Shown piece after piece: positions 6,640-15,077 of a DNA stretch of 64,000 nt. Made by a program: the position numbers and the translations under genes. Below the pieces are notes generated by a model, which was not told the DNA's origin, ran no database searches, and saw only the letters and a program-made list of their open reading frames with translations. Source of the stretch: Oscillospiraceae bacterium (GTDB lineage Bacteria; Bacillota; Clostridia; Oscillospirales; Ruminococcaceae); contig JALFVE010000056.1 of the NCBI GenBank assembly GCA_022787085.1, positions 1-64,000 on the forward strand. The letters are read 5' to 3'. The first letter of the stretch is position 1; each line of letters starts with the position of its first letter.

Positions 6640-6904
6640 CTATCATACTTCGTTCAAGAAGGACTACAAGCGTATCATAAAACGGGGATATAAGGTAAAT
6701 CTGTTTGAAAAGGTACTTGATTATCTGGTGAACGAGATACCGCTTCCGAAAGAGTATCGAGATCATGAACTTTCGGGCAATTGGAAAGGTTTCAGAGAGT
6801 GCCACATTCAGCCCGATTGGTTATTGATCTATAAGGTTGAAAAAGAAGTCTTGACCTTGACCCTCTCCCGAACAGGCACACACAGTGATTTGTTTGATAA
6901 ATAA
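6626..6904 (+). CDS. YafQ-family mRNA interferase toxin
   Basis: The protein has 92 residues in the RelE/YafQ fold. Residues His47, His60, Asp64, Trp65 and His86 match the spacing of the YafQ catalytic set (HELSGNWKGFRECHI, PDWLLIY, TGTHSDLF). The family cleaves mRNA in the ribosomal A site. It is coupled to the upstream antitoxin by a 14-base overlap. In a prophage such pairs stabilise the element or act against other phages. The active-site residues are all present, so it should be functional. Confidence 0.88.
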   Translation: MLTINYHTSFKKDYKRIIKRGYKVNLFEKVLDYLVNEIPLPKEYRDHELSGNWKGFRECHIQPDWLLIYKVEKEVLTLTLSRTGTHSDLFDK

Positions 6905-6911
6905 AAATAAT

Positions 6912-7006
6912 CCCCGTCCTGTTGGAGCAGAACGGGGAGAGGAGCCATGATACAATCATAACCCTTGACAAGTTAATTGTATCATAGCTCCTTGAAAAAG
7001 TCAAGG
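6912..7006 (+). promoter_or_regulatory. Structured leader before the integrase gene
   Basis: Three nested structures precede the integrase start. They are CCCCGT/ACGGGG (6912-6917 with 6932-6937), a long inverted repeat with 17-base arms and one mismatch (6940-6956 with 6976-6992), and CCTTGA/TCAAGG (6990-6995 with 7001-7006). The last one runs into the AAGGAGG ribosome binding site and could partly mask it. Post-transcriptional control of integrase is plausible. No T-tract follows the first hairpin on this strand. Confidence 0.5.
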
Positions 7007-7016
7007 AGGAATTTTT

Positions 7017-8114
7017 ATGCCAAGACCGAAAAAGCAAGCCCCGAACCATCAGTCAGGGCAGTATGAATACAAGGCAACTATCGGAAAGGATTTTATGGGC
7101 AAACCAATCCGAAAGAGCTTCTACAGCCCAAAAAGTGTTGAGGACGCAAAAGCCAAAGCGCAAGCTTATATCATCGAGCAGGAAGTCGCAGACCGAACAG
7201 GGGAGACCTTTATTCAAAAAGAATACACCTTTGCTCAATGGGCTGAAAAATGGCTTGAAGTGTACAAAAAACCGACAGTTTCAGAGAATACATTCAGACT
7301 GACATACAAAAACAGCGTTGAAAAACACTTAAATCCATTCTTTGGTGCCGCTGCTCTCACCGATATACGAAGCGCAGATGTTCAGAAATTCTTTAACCAA
7401 AAGCAGAAGAGTCTTTCAGAGTCCATGCTTGACAAGCTGCACATGACCTTGTACGGCATTTTTGAAACGGCGATAGACAATGATCTTTGCTATAAAAACC
7501 CAGTCAAAGGCATAAAATACGTTTCAAACAAGGGAAAGAAGGGAAAGAATGAAAAGCATGTTTATTCGGACGAAGAAATAAAGATCGCAAAGGAATTCTT
7601 CAAGGACAGTTTCCCCGAAGCGTATGTTATGCTTGAGACAGGCTTGCGCAGGGGAGAGATCTGCGGTCTGATGTGGACGGATATTGATACCAAAAACCTT
7701 ACCCTGTCGGTAAATCGTTCCATAGCAGACAAGATCGGCGGAGGAGTGGAAGTCCGCCCGCCTAAGTGGGATAGCTACAGAACTATACCGATAACGGCTG
7801 AATTGGCAAATGTGCTCAACAGTCTTCAGAAGACAGGATTATATGTTTTTATGAGCAATAGCAAGCAGATCACATCGCCTTCATATATAACGCACGTTCT
7901 CAAGCGTTATATGAAGCAGCTCCACGAGAAGACCGATCTCCCCGAGCTGACTGCACATGAACTGCGCCATACCAGAGGAACAGAGCTGAGAAGAAAAGGT
8001 GTTGACATCTACACCATTCAGAAGCTTATGGGGCATAAAGACATCAATGTAACTGCGAATATCTATGTTCATGATGATGTTGAAACCACAAGAAAAGCGG
8101 CAAAAATAAGCTGA
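7017..8114 (+). CDS. int: Tyrosine-family integrase
   Basis: The 365-residue recombinase has an AP2-like N-terminal arm-binding region (about 10-60), a SAM-like core-binding domain (about 70-165) and a catalytic domain. Catalytic residues are Arg211 (TGLRRGE), a probable Lys250 (PPKWDSYR), His314 and Arg317 (HELRHTRGT), His340 (MGHKD) and Tyr350 (NIYVH). The set is complete, so the enzyme should be active. It is followed at once by three tandem 11-bp repeats and the tRNA-Leu fragment, which places it at the attR end. Confidence 0.95.
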   Translation: MPRPKKQAPNHQSGQYEYKATIGKDFMGKPIRKSFYSPKSVEDAKAKAQAYIIEQEVADRTGETFIQKEYTFAQWAEKWLEVYKKPTVSENTFRLTYKNSVEKHLNPFFGAAALTDIRSADVQKFFNQKQKSLSESMLDKLHMTLYGIFETAIDNDLCYKNPVKGIKYVSNKGKKGKNEKHVYSDEEIKIAKEFFKDSFPEAYVMLETGLRRGEICGLMWTDIDTKNLTLSVNRSIADKIGGGVEVRPPKWDSYRTIPITAELANVLNSLQKTGLYVFMSNSKQITSPSYITHVLKRYMKQLHEKTDLPELTAHELRHTRGTELRRKGVDIYTIQKLMGHKDINVTANIYVHDDVETTRKAAKIS

Positions 8115-8118
8115 TTTT

Positions 8119-8151
8119 ACTACGACAAAACTACGACAAAACTACGACAAA
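8119..8151 (+). repeat. Three tandem 11-bp repeats (probable integrase arm sites)
   Basis: ACTACGACAAA occurs three times head to tail at 8119-8129, 8130-8140 and 8141-8151, four bases after the integrase stop. A fourth copy, 10/11 identical, lies at 8375-8384 beyond the tRNA fragment. The 11-bp period puts all copies on one face of the DNA. Position and phasing fit arm-type integrase binding sites. Confidence 0.7.
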
Positions 8152-8259
8152 AGGCTACTTTTTTATATGATTTACTGTGATTTTGAAAACGCCAAAAGCC
8201 ACGTAGGCAAGCCATTTTTCGAGGATTTGCCGTATTGTCAACTTATCCCCATTTTTTCT

Positions 8260-8314
8260 TTCAGGTTCTAGTGGTAGCAATACCGTGTGTGTTCAAGTCA
8301 CATTATCCGCACCA
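8260..8314 (+). other. attR: 3' half of tRNA-Leu(CAG)
   Basis: From 8260 the sequence reads as a tRNA-Leu 3' half: anticodon loop TTCAGGT (CAG at 8262-8264), stem TCTAG, 15-nt variable arm with GGTA/TACC, T-stem GTGTG/CACAT around TTCAAGT, acceptor TATCCGC, discriminator A, and CCA. No matching 5' half (GCGGATA...) lies upstream. This is the duplicated attachment core left by integration in the anticodon loop. The intact gene should lie at the other end, left of the window. Confidence 0.85.
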
Positions 8315-8522
8315 CGTAAAATAGGCGTTTTCAAGGTTTTACAGAGCTTTGAAAGCGTCTTTTTCTTTTGTTGTACTACGACAATTCTATCACTTTTCTA
8401 ACACTCAGTTTTTTCTAACGCCTTACTGATTTTCTAAGCCATATTCCTAGTATATAAAAGAGCTTCACGCCGAAAACATGAAGCTTGCTCTTCTCAAATA
8501 ATACATTTCAGATTAGTTTTAA

Positions 8523-8690
8523 AATGGTAATTATGTTATTGTTAGTAAATATCGTCGTGATACTCTTGAAGATGTTCCTTGGCAGGGCATTTATGCGGCG
8601 GCTTTCCATCTCATCGACCCCCACGGCGGCGGCAGTGCGACCCCGCTGCGCTCAGAACAATTTCGCATAATTAAAGTTATGCGAAATTAA
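8523..8690 (+). pseudogene. Possible ORF fragment in decayed DNA
   Basis: A 55-codon open stretch without a start codon reads NGNYVIVSKYRRD... and ...DVPWQGIYAAAFHLIDPHGG. Composition looks protein-like, but no family is recognised. Its 3' end is covered by a perfect 12-bp inverted repeat (8659-8670 with 8677-8688), which may be the real feature. It could be a C-terminal remnant of an element gene. Confidence 0.3.
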
Positions 8691-8705
8691 CAAATTATTC
8701 TTAAT

Positions 8706-8879
8706 TCAAAGTTTTGAAGAAATACCCGCATTTGCAGGCTTTTCCTGTCCGAGTATATGTCGAATATCGGAAGTTACCTCAATAAACATTTTGAGACGTT
8801 CTTCGGCTATGATAAGCTCAAGGCAATCTACCTGGGAAATGGTTCGGTATCGCAAATTTTCTTGTAACTGTTTGATATC
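8706..8879 (-). pseudogene. ORF fragment, probable mobile-element debris
   Basis: A 57-codon frame without an ATG and without a ribosome binding site ends at TGA 8708-8706. It encodes an amphipathic helical stretch (NLRYRTISQVDCLELIIAEE) and ends GISSKL. Codon use looks coding, but the 5' end meets a stop at once. It may be the tail of a truncated accessory gene left by an earlier insertion at this tRNA-Leu locus. Confidence 0.4.
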
Positions 8880-8961
8880 CTGCGCCGATTAAAAATAATC
8901 CCGATCCAAATTGGAAGTTATCAGTCATACTAATTGGAATTTAGCGCTCAGTTCTCATATT

Positions 8962-9416
8962 TCAGTTTTGTTTTAGAATTACCCCTATAACTGAAAGCGT
9001 TTCCTTTGTCTTTTCAAAACGTAGTGGGTTCGCAACGCCAATGCACTTGAGATTAATCGAAGCGACATACCCTTTTTTAATTGCCCCTTTTGCACTTGCG
9101 CTTATACATGAATTACCATCAATACCAATTATCTCAACATCTGAGATATTTTTGATTTTAAAAATGCAAGTAGATCTTCAGATGAAAATAAATCAGCTTG
9201 CTCTTTGCAAAATATGTTGTCAGTCTTAACTATAAGTCCACAAGCCAAATCATCCGTAATTAATACATTTCTAAGTCTCTTGGTGTTCTTTATGTATATG
9301 ATTTCCTGTTTTTGTTCTTGTGCTTCTATGATTCGTTTGTTTATTTTTAATAAAAGCGAGACATCGTATTTCGAAAAATATGACTCTTGAATATCTACTA
9401 TCAATAAAGCTATCAT
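8962..9416 (-). pseudogene. Isochorismatase-like cysteine hydrolase, split by -1 frameshift
   Basis: The first frame (9416-9129) begins MIALLIVDIQESYF, the family's catalytic-Asp start. It ends early, while the next frame carries the missing half: VEIIGIDGNSCISASAKGA, with the nucleophilic Cys, then KKGYVASINLKCIG. The frames join by a -1 shift at T-TTA-AAA (9162-9156), a canonical slippery heptamer. The joined protein would be about 151 residues, Cys about 104, short but plausible for the family. Either a one-base indel in a homopolymer (pseudogene or sequencing error) or programmed frameshifting explains it; the indel is more likely. Confidence 0.65.
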
Positions 9417-9546
9417 ATATACCCTAAAGTTAAATTATGGTCAAGCAGAAAAATGAAGATTGTAATTCCAAGAGCAAGGATAAAAGCTCATAATTCCCTG
9501 CTTTTGAAGAAATTTCAGAAAAGCAAAGAAAAATTTTACTGTAAAA

Positions 9547-9575
9547 TTGACTTAAATGCAATAATATGCTATAAT
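9547..9575 (+). promoter_or_regulatory. Promoter of the metY operon
   Basis: TTGACT (9547-9552) and TATAAT (9570-9575) are 17 bp apart, with a TG extended -10 at 9567-9568. It lies about 50 bases upstream of the metY start. No riboswitch-like structure is visible in the short leader. Confidence 0.75.
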
Positions 9576-9629
9576 ATATAGGAATACAGTGAAAAACACT
9601 TTCACAATCCACGATCGGAGGTCTTTTCT

Positions 9630-10916
9630 TTGAAGGAAATCAAAAACACAGCCAAAATTGAAACCAAATGCCTGCATTCAGGTTATACACCCAAAAACGG
9701 CGAACCTCGTGTAATGCCCATTGTTCAGAGCACAACCTATGTTTACGATTCCACAAACTCTGTTGCGGACGTTTTCGACGATCCGACTCTGAGCCTAATA
9801 TACTCACGCTTCGAAAACCCCACCACCGACTGCGTTGAGAAAAAGATCGCAGCTCTTGAGGGCGGCGCTGCTGCAATGTGCACCTCCAGCGGTCAGGCGG
9901 CATCTTTGCTCTCTATCCTAAACATTTGCGAAGCAGGAGACAGCTTTATTGCTTCCTCATCTATTTACGGCGGCACTGTAAACCTTTTCGGCTTCACGCT
10001 AAAAAAAATGGGCATCGAATGTATCTGGGTGGATGTTAATGCAACTCCTGAAGAGCTTGATGCCGCATTTAAGCCCAATACAAAAGCAGTTTTCGGTGAA
10101 ACGATAGCTAATCCTGCCCTCACCGTTTTTGATATTGAAATGTGGGCAAATGCCGCTCATAAGCATGGAGTTCCTCTTATTGTTGACAACACCTTCGCAA
10201 CGCCGTTCCTGTGCAGACCTATCGAGTGGGGTGCGGATATCGTTATTCACTCTACCTCAAAATATATGGACGGTCATGCTGTTCAGGTAGGCGGAGTTAT
10301 TGTTGACAGCGGCAAATTCAACTGGGCAAACGGTAAATTCCCCTGCCTTTCCGAGCCTGATGAAAGCTATCACGGCACTGTTTACACTAAGCAGTATCCA
10401 GCTGCTCCATACATAACCAAGGCGAGAATGCAGCTTATGAGAGATTTCGGCTGCTATCCCGCTGCTCACTCCTCATTCCTGTTAAATCTCGGACTTGAGA
10501 CATTGGCAGTGCGTATGCCTATTTATTGCAGCAATGCCCTCAAAGCAGCCGAGTTTATTGCTTCTTCAGACAAGGTCGAGGCTGTATATTATCCCGGACT
10601 TAAAACAGATAAATATCATAGTCTTGCAGAGAAATATCTTCCTCTGGGAACAAGCGGCGTAATCTCCTTTTCGATCAAGGGCGGACGTGACGCTGCGGTC
10701 AGATTCATGGATTCCCTTGAGCTCGCTTCAAATGAGGTCCATGTTGCCGATATCCGCACCTGCGTTCTTCACCCCGCTTCCGCAACGCATCGTCAGCTTT
10801 CTGAGGAACAGCTCATCGCCGCAGGAATTGACGGCGGTCTTATCCGTCTTTCTGTGGGACTTGAAAATATTGACGATATTATTGCGGATATCAAGCAGGC
10901 ATTTGACAGAATGTAA
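9630..10916 (+). CDS. metY: O-acetylhomoserine sulfhydrylase
   Basis: The 428-residue PLP enzyme of the Cys/Met metabolism family starts at TTG, eight bases after CGGAGG. PLP-lysine is Lys211 in HSTSKYMDGHA; YSRFENPTT and CTSSGQAA are typical of the family. The length (about 430, longer than cystathionine enzymes) and the internal ANGKFPCLSEPD insertion fit MetY, which makes homocysteine from O-acetylhomoserine and sulfide. The MetA at 30516-31451 carries the acetyl-specific Glu111, consistent with direct sulfhydrylation in this organism. Confidence 0.9.
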   Translation: MKEIKNTAKIETKCLHSGYTPKNGEPRVMPIVQSTTYVYDSTNSVADVFDDPTLSLIYSRFENPTTDCVEKKIAALEGGAAAMCTSSGQAASLLSILNICEAGDSFIASSSIYGGTVNLFGFTLKKMGIECIWVDVNATPEELDAAFKPNTKAVFGETIANPALTVFDIEMWANAAHKHGVPLIVDNTFATPFLCRPIEWGADIVIHSTSKYMDGHAVQVGGVIVDSGKFNWANGKFPCLSEPDESYHGTVYTKQYPAAPYITKARMQLMRDFGCYPAAHSSFLLNLGLETLAVRMPIYCSNALKAAEFIASSDKVEAVYYPGLKTDKYHSLAEKYLPLGTSGVISFSIKGGRDAAVRFMDSLELASNEVHVADIRTCVLHPASATHRQLSEEQLIAAGIDGGLIRLSVGLENIDDIIADIKQAFDRM

Positions 10917-10943
10917 CCATCAGATGAGAGGTAATCCTATTAA

Positions 10944-11951
10944 ATGAATACAGATAAATTCAGCAGGATCGAAGGGCTTATCGGAAAAACTCCCCTCCTT
11001 GAGATCCGTTACACCTACAAGGAACGTCCCGGACGGATATTTGCAAAAGCAGAATATCTTAATTTGACAGGCAGCATTAAGGACAGGGTAGCGTTTCATA
11101 TTATGAAAAAGGCTTATGAGAATAACTCCGTTTCTCCCACAGATGTAATTTGCGAAGCCACCAGCGGAAATACCGGAATTGCATTCTCCGCAATAGGCAG
11201 CTATCTTGGACACAAGGTCATTATTTATATGCCCGATTGGATGAGCAAGGAGCGAATCAATCTGATGAAAAGCTTCGGTGCGGAGGTTCGGCTTGTTTCA
11301 AGAGAACAGGGAGGCTTTTTAGGCTCTATCTCACTTACGGAGGAGCTTGCAAAGCAGGGAAATGTATTCCTCCCCTGTCAGTTCTCCAACGAGGATAATA
11401 CCGAAGCACATATGCTTTACACAGGCGAGGAGATATCCCGTCAGCTGTCTGCTCTGGGACTGACCGCAGACGGTGTTGTTGCGGGAGTTGGCACAGGCGG
11501 AACGGTTATGGGCATTGGAAGGAGACTCAGAAAGGATAATCCCAAATGCGGAATCTTTCCTCTTGAACCTTTGAACTCCCCTACGCTTTCAACAGGCTGC
11601 AAGGTTGGAAAACACCGTATCCAAGGCATTTCCGACGAATTTATCCCGCCAATTCTCAAGCTTGATGAAACCGATTCAATAATTTCTGTGGATGATATCG
11701 ACTCAATTATTATGTCCCAGACCCTTTCATGCCGATTTGGAATAGGCGTGGGAATTTCATCGGGTGCAAATATGCTCGGCTGTATCCTTGCCCGTGAAAA
11801 GCTCGGTGCAGACAGCACTGTGGTAACGGTCTTCGCCGATGATAATAAAAAATATCTCTCCACCGACTATTCCGACGAGCATATCATCAAGGAGAATTAC
11901 CTTACTCGGGATATAGTTCTTACGGATGTAATTGCTCATAAATATGAATAA
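10944..11951 (+). CDS. Cysteine synthase family protein
   Basis: The 335-residue fold-type II PLP enzyme carries the PLP-lysine Lys46 in LTGSIKDRVA, the TSGNTGIA substrate loop and the GTGGTVMGIG phosphate-binding loop. It begins 27 bases after metY and should be co-transcribed. It is somewhat diverged from classical CysK, with an extended C-terminus that mentions HKYE at the end. O-acetylserine sulfhydrylase is the likely activity; cystathionine beta-synthase cannot be excluded. Confidence 0.85.
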   Translation: MNTDKFSRIEGLIGKTPLLEIRYTYKERPGRIFAKAEYLNLTGSIKDRVAFHIMKKAYENNSVSPTDVICEATSGNTGIAFSAIGSYLGHKVIIYMPDWMSKERINLMKSFGAEVRLVSREQGGFLGSISLTEELAKQGNVFLPCQFSNEDNTEAHMLYTGEEISRQLSALGLTADGVVAGVGTGGTVMGIGRRLRKDNPKCGIFPLEPLNSPTLSTGCKVGKHRIQGISDEFIPPILKLDETDSIISVDDIDSIIMSQTLSCRFGIGVGISSGANMLGCILAREKLGADSTVVTVFADDNKKYLSTDYSDEHIIKENYLTRDIVLTDVIAHKYE

Positions 11952-12837
11952 TATATTAAAATACTGCACTCTCTGTCCTCGGGAGTGCAGAACAGACAGG
12001 GAGCATATTCTCGGTTTTTGCGGCGGCGGGCTTCTTCCCCGTGCCGCAAAGGCTTATCTTCATATGTGGGAGGAGCCGTGCATCTCGGGGACAAAAGGCT
12101 CGGGAACGGTTTTCTTTTCGGGATGCAGTCTGAAATGCTGCTTTTGTCAGAATTATAAGATATCCGCTGAAAGCTTCGGCAGAGAGATCACCGAAGAAAG
12201 GCTTTCCGAAATATTTCTTGAGCTTCAGGACATGGGTGCTCATAATATCAATTTGGTCAGCCCGACTCACTATGTCCCTCAGATAATCTCCGCTCTCGAT
12301 AAATGCCGAGAAAAGCTTTTTATCCCCGTTGCATACAACAGCGGCGGCTACGAGAAAACGGATACGCTTGAAATGCTCAGAGGCTATGTGGACATTTTTA
12401 TGCCCGATATCAAATATTTCAGCTCTGAGCTTTCGGAAAAATATTCATCTGCTGCCGATTATTTTGAATATGCCTCAAAGGCTGTTTCAAAAATGATCGA
12501 GCTTGCGGGAAAGCCCAAATTTGACGAGAATGGTATATTAAAAAGTGGTGTGATAATCCGTCACATGGTTCTCCCCTCTCACCGCCGTGACTCGGAGATG
12601 GTACTCAGAAAAATTTCCGAGCTTTACCCGCCGGACAGCTTTCTGCTGAGCCTGATGAGCCAGTACACGCCCTTTTACAAAAGCTCTGAGCACAAGGAGA
12701 TCAATCGGAGAATTTCCACCTATGAATATGAAAAAGTGGCAGAGCTTGCGTATGAGCTTGGTTTCAAGGGCTTCATGCAGGAGCGTTCATCCGCAAAGGA
12801 GGAATATACTCCCGATTTTGACCTTATCGGAATATAA
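11944..12837 (+). CDS. Radical SAM protein, pyruvate-formate-lyase-activase-like
   Basis: The ATG at 11944 overlaps the stop of the cysteine synthase gene (an in-frame start at 11932 is also possible). The protein has about 297 residues. The [4Fe-4S]-SAM motif is Cys61-x3-Cys65-x2-Cys68 in GCSLKCCFCQN. An N-terminal Cys set (YCTLCPREC) and GFCGGG are typical of the PflA-related YgiQ-independent subgroup often annotated as a putative activating enzyme. Its substrate is unknown. Confidence 0.8.
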   Translation: MNNILKYCTLCPRECRTDREHILGFCGGGLLPRAAKAYLHMWEEPCISGTKGSGTVFFSGCSLKCCFCQNYKISAESFGREITEERLSEIFLELQDMGAHNINLVSPTHYVPQIISALDKCREKLFIPVAYNSGGYEKTDTLEMLRGYVDIFMPDIKYFSSELSEKYSSAADYFEYASKAVSKMIELAGKPKFDENGILKSGVIIRHMVLPSHRRDSEMVLRKISELYPPDSFLLSLMSQYTPFYKSSEHKEINRRISTYEYEKVAELAYELGFKGFMQERSSAKEEYTPDFDLIGI

Positions 12838-12857
12838 AAACTGAAAGGATTAGCAAA

Positions 12858-15035
12858 ATGGAAATAAACGTACAGCTTCATAACGAATTTAACGTCAGAC
12901 AGGAATACATTGACAATATCATCAATTTTCTTGACAGCGGCTGCACAGTGCCCTTTATTGCACGCTACCGCAAGGAATATCACGGTACTCTGGACGACCA
13001 GACAATACGCCTTATCTCCGAGAGGCTCACATATCTGAGAAATCTTGACAAGCGCCGCAGCGAGATAATCAGCTCAATAACCGAACAGGGAAAAATGACT
13101 CCCGAGCTTGAATCGGCAATAGCAGCCGCTTCTGTGCTTGTGGAACTGGAGGATATTTACCGTCCCTTTAAGCAGAAGCGCCGCACAAGGGCGTCCATTG
13201 CAAAGGAGAAGGGACTTGAGCCTTTGGCATTGCTTATTCTTGAGCAGTCTCCCGATTCAGACCCCGGATTGGAGGCAGAAAAATACATCGACTCCGAAAA
13301 GGGAGTTGAGTCCGCTGATGACGCCATCGCGGGAGCCTGCGACATTATTGCGGAGAATGTTTCCGATGACGCAGATCTTAGAAAAAGATTGAGAATGCAG
13401 TTTAATGCCAGAGGCTCTGTGGTTTCTGCAGGAAGCGAAGAGAAGGATCCCGAGGGCACATACAGAAATTACTTTGAGTTTTCCGAGCCCGTCAGCAAAA
13501 TAGCGAGTCACAGGATACTCGCAATTGACCGAGGTGAAAGGGAGGAAAAGCTCAAGGTTTCGGTCACTCTCCCCGAAGGAGACGCCGAGAAAGTTATTCT
13601 GAAAGCATATAAAAAAAGCTCCTGCAGATGCGGGGAGCTTGTGGAAGCAGCTTGTCTTGACAGCTGGAAACGTCTTATTTACCCATCTGTGGAGCGTGAA
13701 ATTCGCGCGGAGCTTACCGATAAGGCAAGCGAATCTGCTATTAAGGTTTTCTCCTCCAATCTTCGTCAGCTTCTGATGCAGCCTCCTGTTAAGGACAGCA
13801 TTACTCTCGGAGTTGACCCCGGTTTCAGAACGGGCTGCAAGCTTGCAGTTGTGGACGGAACGGGAAAGGTTCTCGATACGGGCGTTGCCTATATTACCAC
13901 CAATGAAAAATTCAAGATCGAGCAGGGTAAGCAGAAGATCAGACAGCTTATTGATAAATACAAGGTCACGACCATTGCCATCGGAAACGGAACAGCCTCC
14001 CGTGAATCCGAGCAGATCGTTTCGGAAATTATCAAGGATATTGACAGAAAGGTATCCTATATGGTGGTTTCCGAGGCGGGAGCATCGGTTTATTCCGCGT
14101 CCAAGCTGGCTGCAGAGGAATTTCCCGATTATGATGTTTCTCTCAGGAGCGCAGTTTCCATTGCCCGCAGACTTCAGGATCCTCTGGCAGAGCTTGTTAA
14201 AATCGACCCCAAATCAATCGGAGTGGGACAGTATCAGCACGATATGCCCAAAGCCCGTCTTGACGAAGCTTTAGGCGGAGTTGTAGAGGACTGCGTAAAC
14301 TCGGTGGGCGTTGATCTGAACACCGCTTCGCAGTCGCTTCTGACCTATATTTCGGGAATCAATTCGGGCGTTGCAAAAAATATCGTCGCATACCGTGAGG
14401 AAAACGGCGCATTTACCGACAGAAAGCAGCTGATGAAGGTCCCAAAGCTCGGAGCAAAGGCATTTGAGCAGTGCGCAGGCTTTCTGCGTGTTCCAATGGG
14501 TAAAAATCCCCTCGACAATACCTCAGTTCACCCCGAAAGCTACAAGGCAGCCTCGGAGCTTATTAAAATGTGCGGCTTTGATATTGCGGATATCGGCAGC
14601 GAAAAGATGAACGATATCTCCGCCGCTGCGGACAAGATAGGCGTTAAGGAATTGTCGGACAAGCTCGGTGTTGGCGTTCCCACAGTCAGGGATATCCTCA
14701 AAGAGCTTGCAAAGCCCGGACGTGACCCCAGAGATGAGCTGCCCCCTCCCCTTCTCAGAAACGGCGATGTTATGGAACTCAAGGATCTGAAGGCAGGCAT
14801 GGAGCTTGTGGGGACTGTGAGAAATATTACAGATTTCGGCTGCTTTGTTGACTGCGGAGTTCACGAGGATGGTCTTGTTCACATTTCTCAGATATGCAAT
14901 AAATTTATCAAGCATCCCCTTGAAGCAGTCAAGGTGGGCGACGTGGTTAAGGTCTGGGTGCTGGATGTTGATATGAAGCGAAAGAGAATTTCCCTCACCA
15001 TGAAACCCGACAAAGCGCCAAAATCAATTGAATGA
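12858..15035 (+). CDS. tex: Tex RNA-binding protein
   Basis: The 725-residue protein has the Tex architecture: an N-terminal helical region with VPFIARYRKE, a YqgF-like RNase H fold (about 315-445, LGVDPGFRTGCK), two helix-hairpin-helix motifs (about 480-550, SGVAKNIVAYREENG, LMKVPKLGAKAFEQCAGFL) and a C-terminal S1 domain (about 640-710, GTVRNITDFGCFVDCG). Tex is a conserved nucleic-acid-binding transcription accessory factor. The gene sits 20 bases after the radical SAM gene and ends at a terminator. Confidence 0.95.
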   Translation: MEINVQLHNEFNVRQEYIDNIINFLDSGCTVPFIARYRKEYHGTLDDQTIRLISERLTYLRNLDKRRSEIISSITEQGKMTPELESAIAAASVLVELEDIYRPFKQKRRTRASIAKEKGLEPLALLILEQSPDSDPGLEAEKYIDSEKGVESADDAIAGACDIIAENVSDDADLRKRLRMQFNARGSVVSAGSEEKDPEGTYRNYFEFSEPVSKIASHRILAIDRGEREEKLKVSVTLPEGDAEKVILKAYKKSSCRCGELVEAACLDSWKRLIYPSVEREIRAELTDKASESAIKVFSSNLRQLLMQPPVKDSITLGVDPGFRTGCKLAVVDGTGKVLDTGVAYITTNEKFKIEQGKQKIRQLIDKYKVTTIAIGNGTASRESEQIVSEIIKDIDRKVSYMVVSEAGASVYSASKLAAEEFPDYDVSLRSAVSIARRLQDPLAELVKIDPKSIGVGQYQHDMPKARLDEALGGVVEDCVNSVGVDLNTASQSLLTYISGINSGVAKNIVAYREENGAFTDRKQLMKVPKLGAKAFEQCAGFLRVPMGKNPLDNTSVHPESYKAASELIKMCGFDIADIGSEKMNDISAAADKIGVKELSDKLGVGVPTVRDILKELAKPGRDPRDELPPPLLRNGDVMELKDLKAGMELVGTVRNITDFGCFVDCGVHEDGLVHISQICNKFIKHPLEAVKVGDVVKVWVLDVDMKRKRISLTMKPDKAPKSIE

Positions 15036-15046
15036 TTATTGATATG

Positions 15047-15077
15047 GGAGCGGCATTATTTTTGCTGCTCCTTTTTT
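15047..15077 (+). terminator. Terminator after tex
   Basis: GGAGCGGC (15047-15054) pairs with GCTGCTCC (15064-15071) and six T follow. It overlaps the last codons of the convergent transporter gene. Confidence 0.8.

Larger units (their letters stand above)
1..8314. mobile_element. Prophage (right part), probably deleted, integrated at tRNA-Leu(CAG)
   Basis: Phage tail genes, small early genes, a Cro/CI-type switch, a toxin-antitoxin pair and a tyrosine integrase lie contiguously and end at a tRNA-Leu 3' fragment at 8260-8314. The left end is outside the window. No terminase, portal, capsid, replication or lysis gene is visible. A truncated tail gene at 2593-2709 sits where head and packaging genes would be expected upstream of the tail genes, so the element looks defective. 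The missing genes could still lie left of position 1 in an unusual order. Confidence 0.85.

Noticed and set aside
8485..8670. Rightward frame with a run of Leu/Val/Ile
   Set aside because: It overlaps a different frame at 8523-8690 with more protein-like composition, lacks a ribosome binding site, and lies in decayed DNA.
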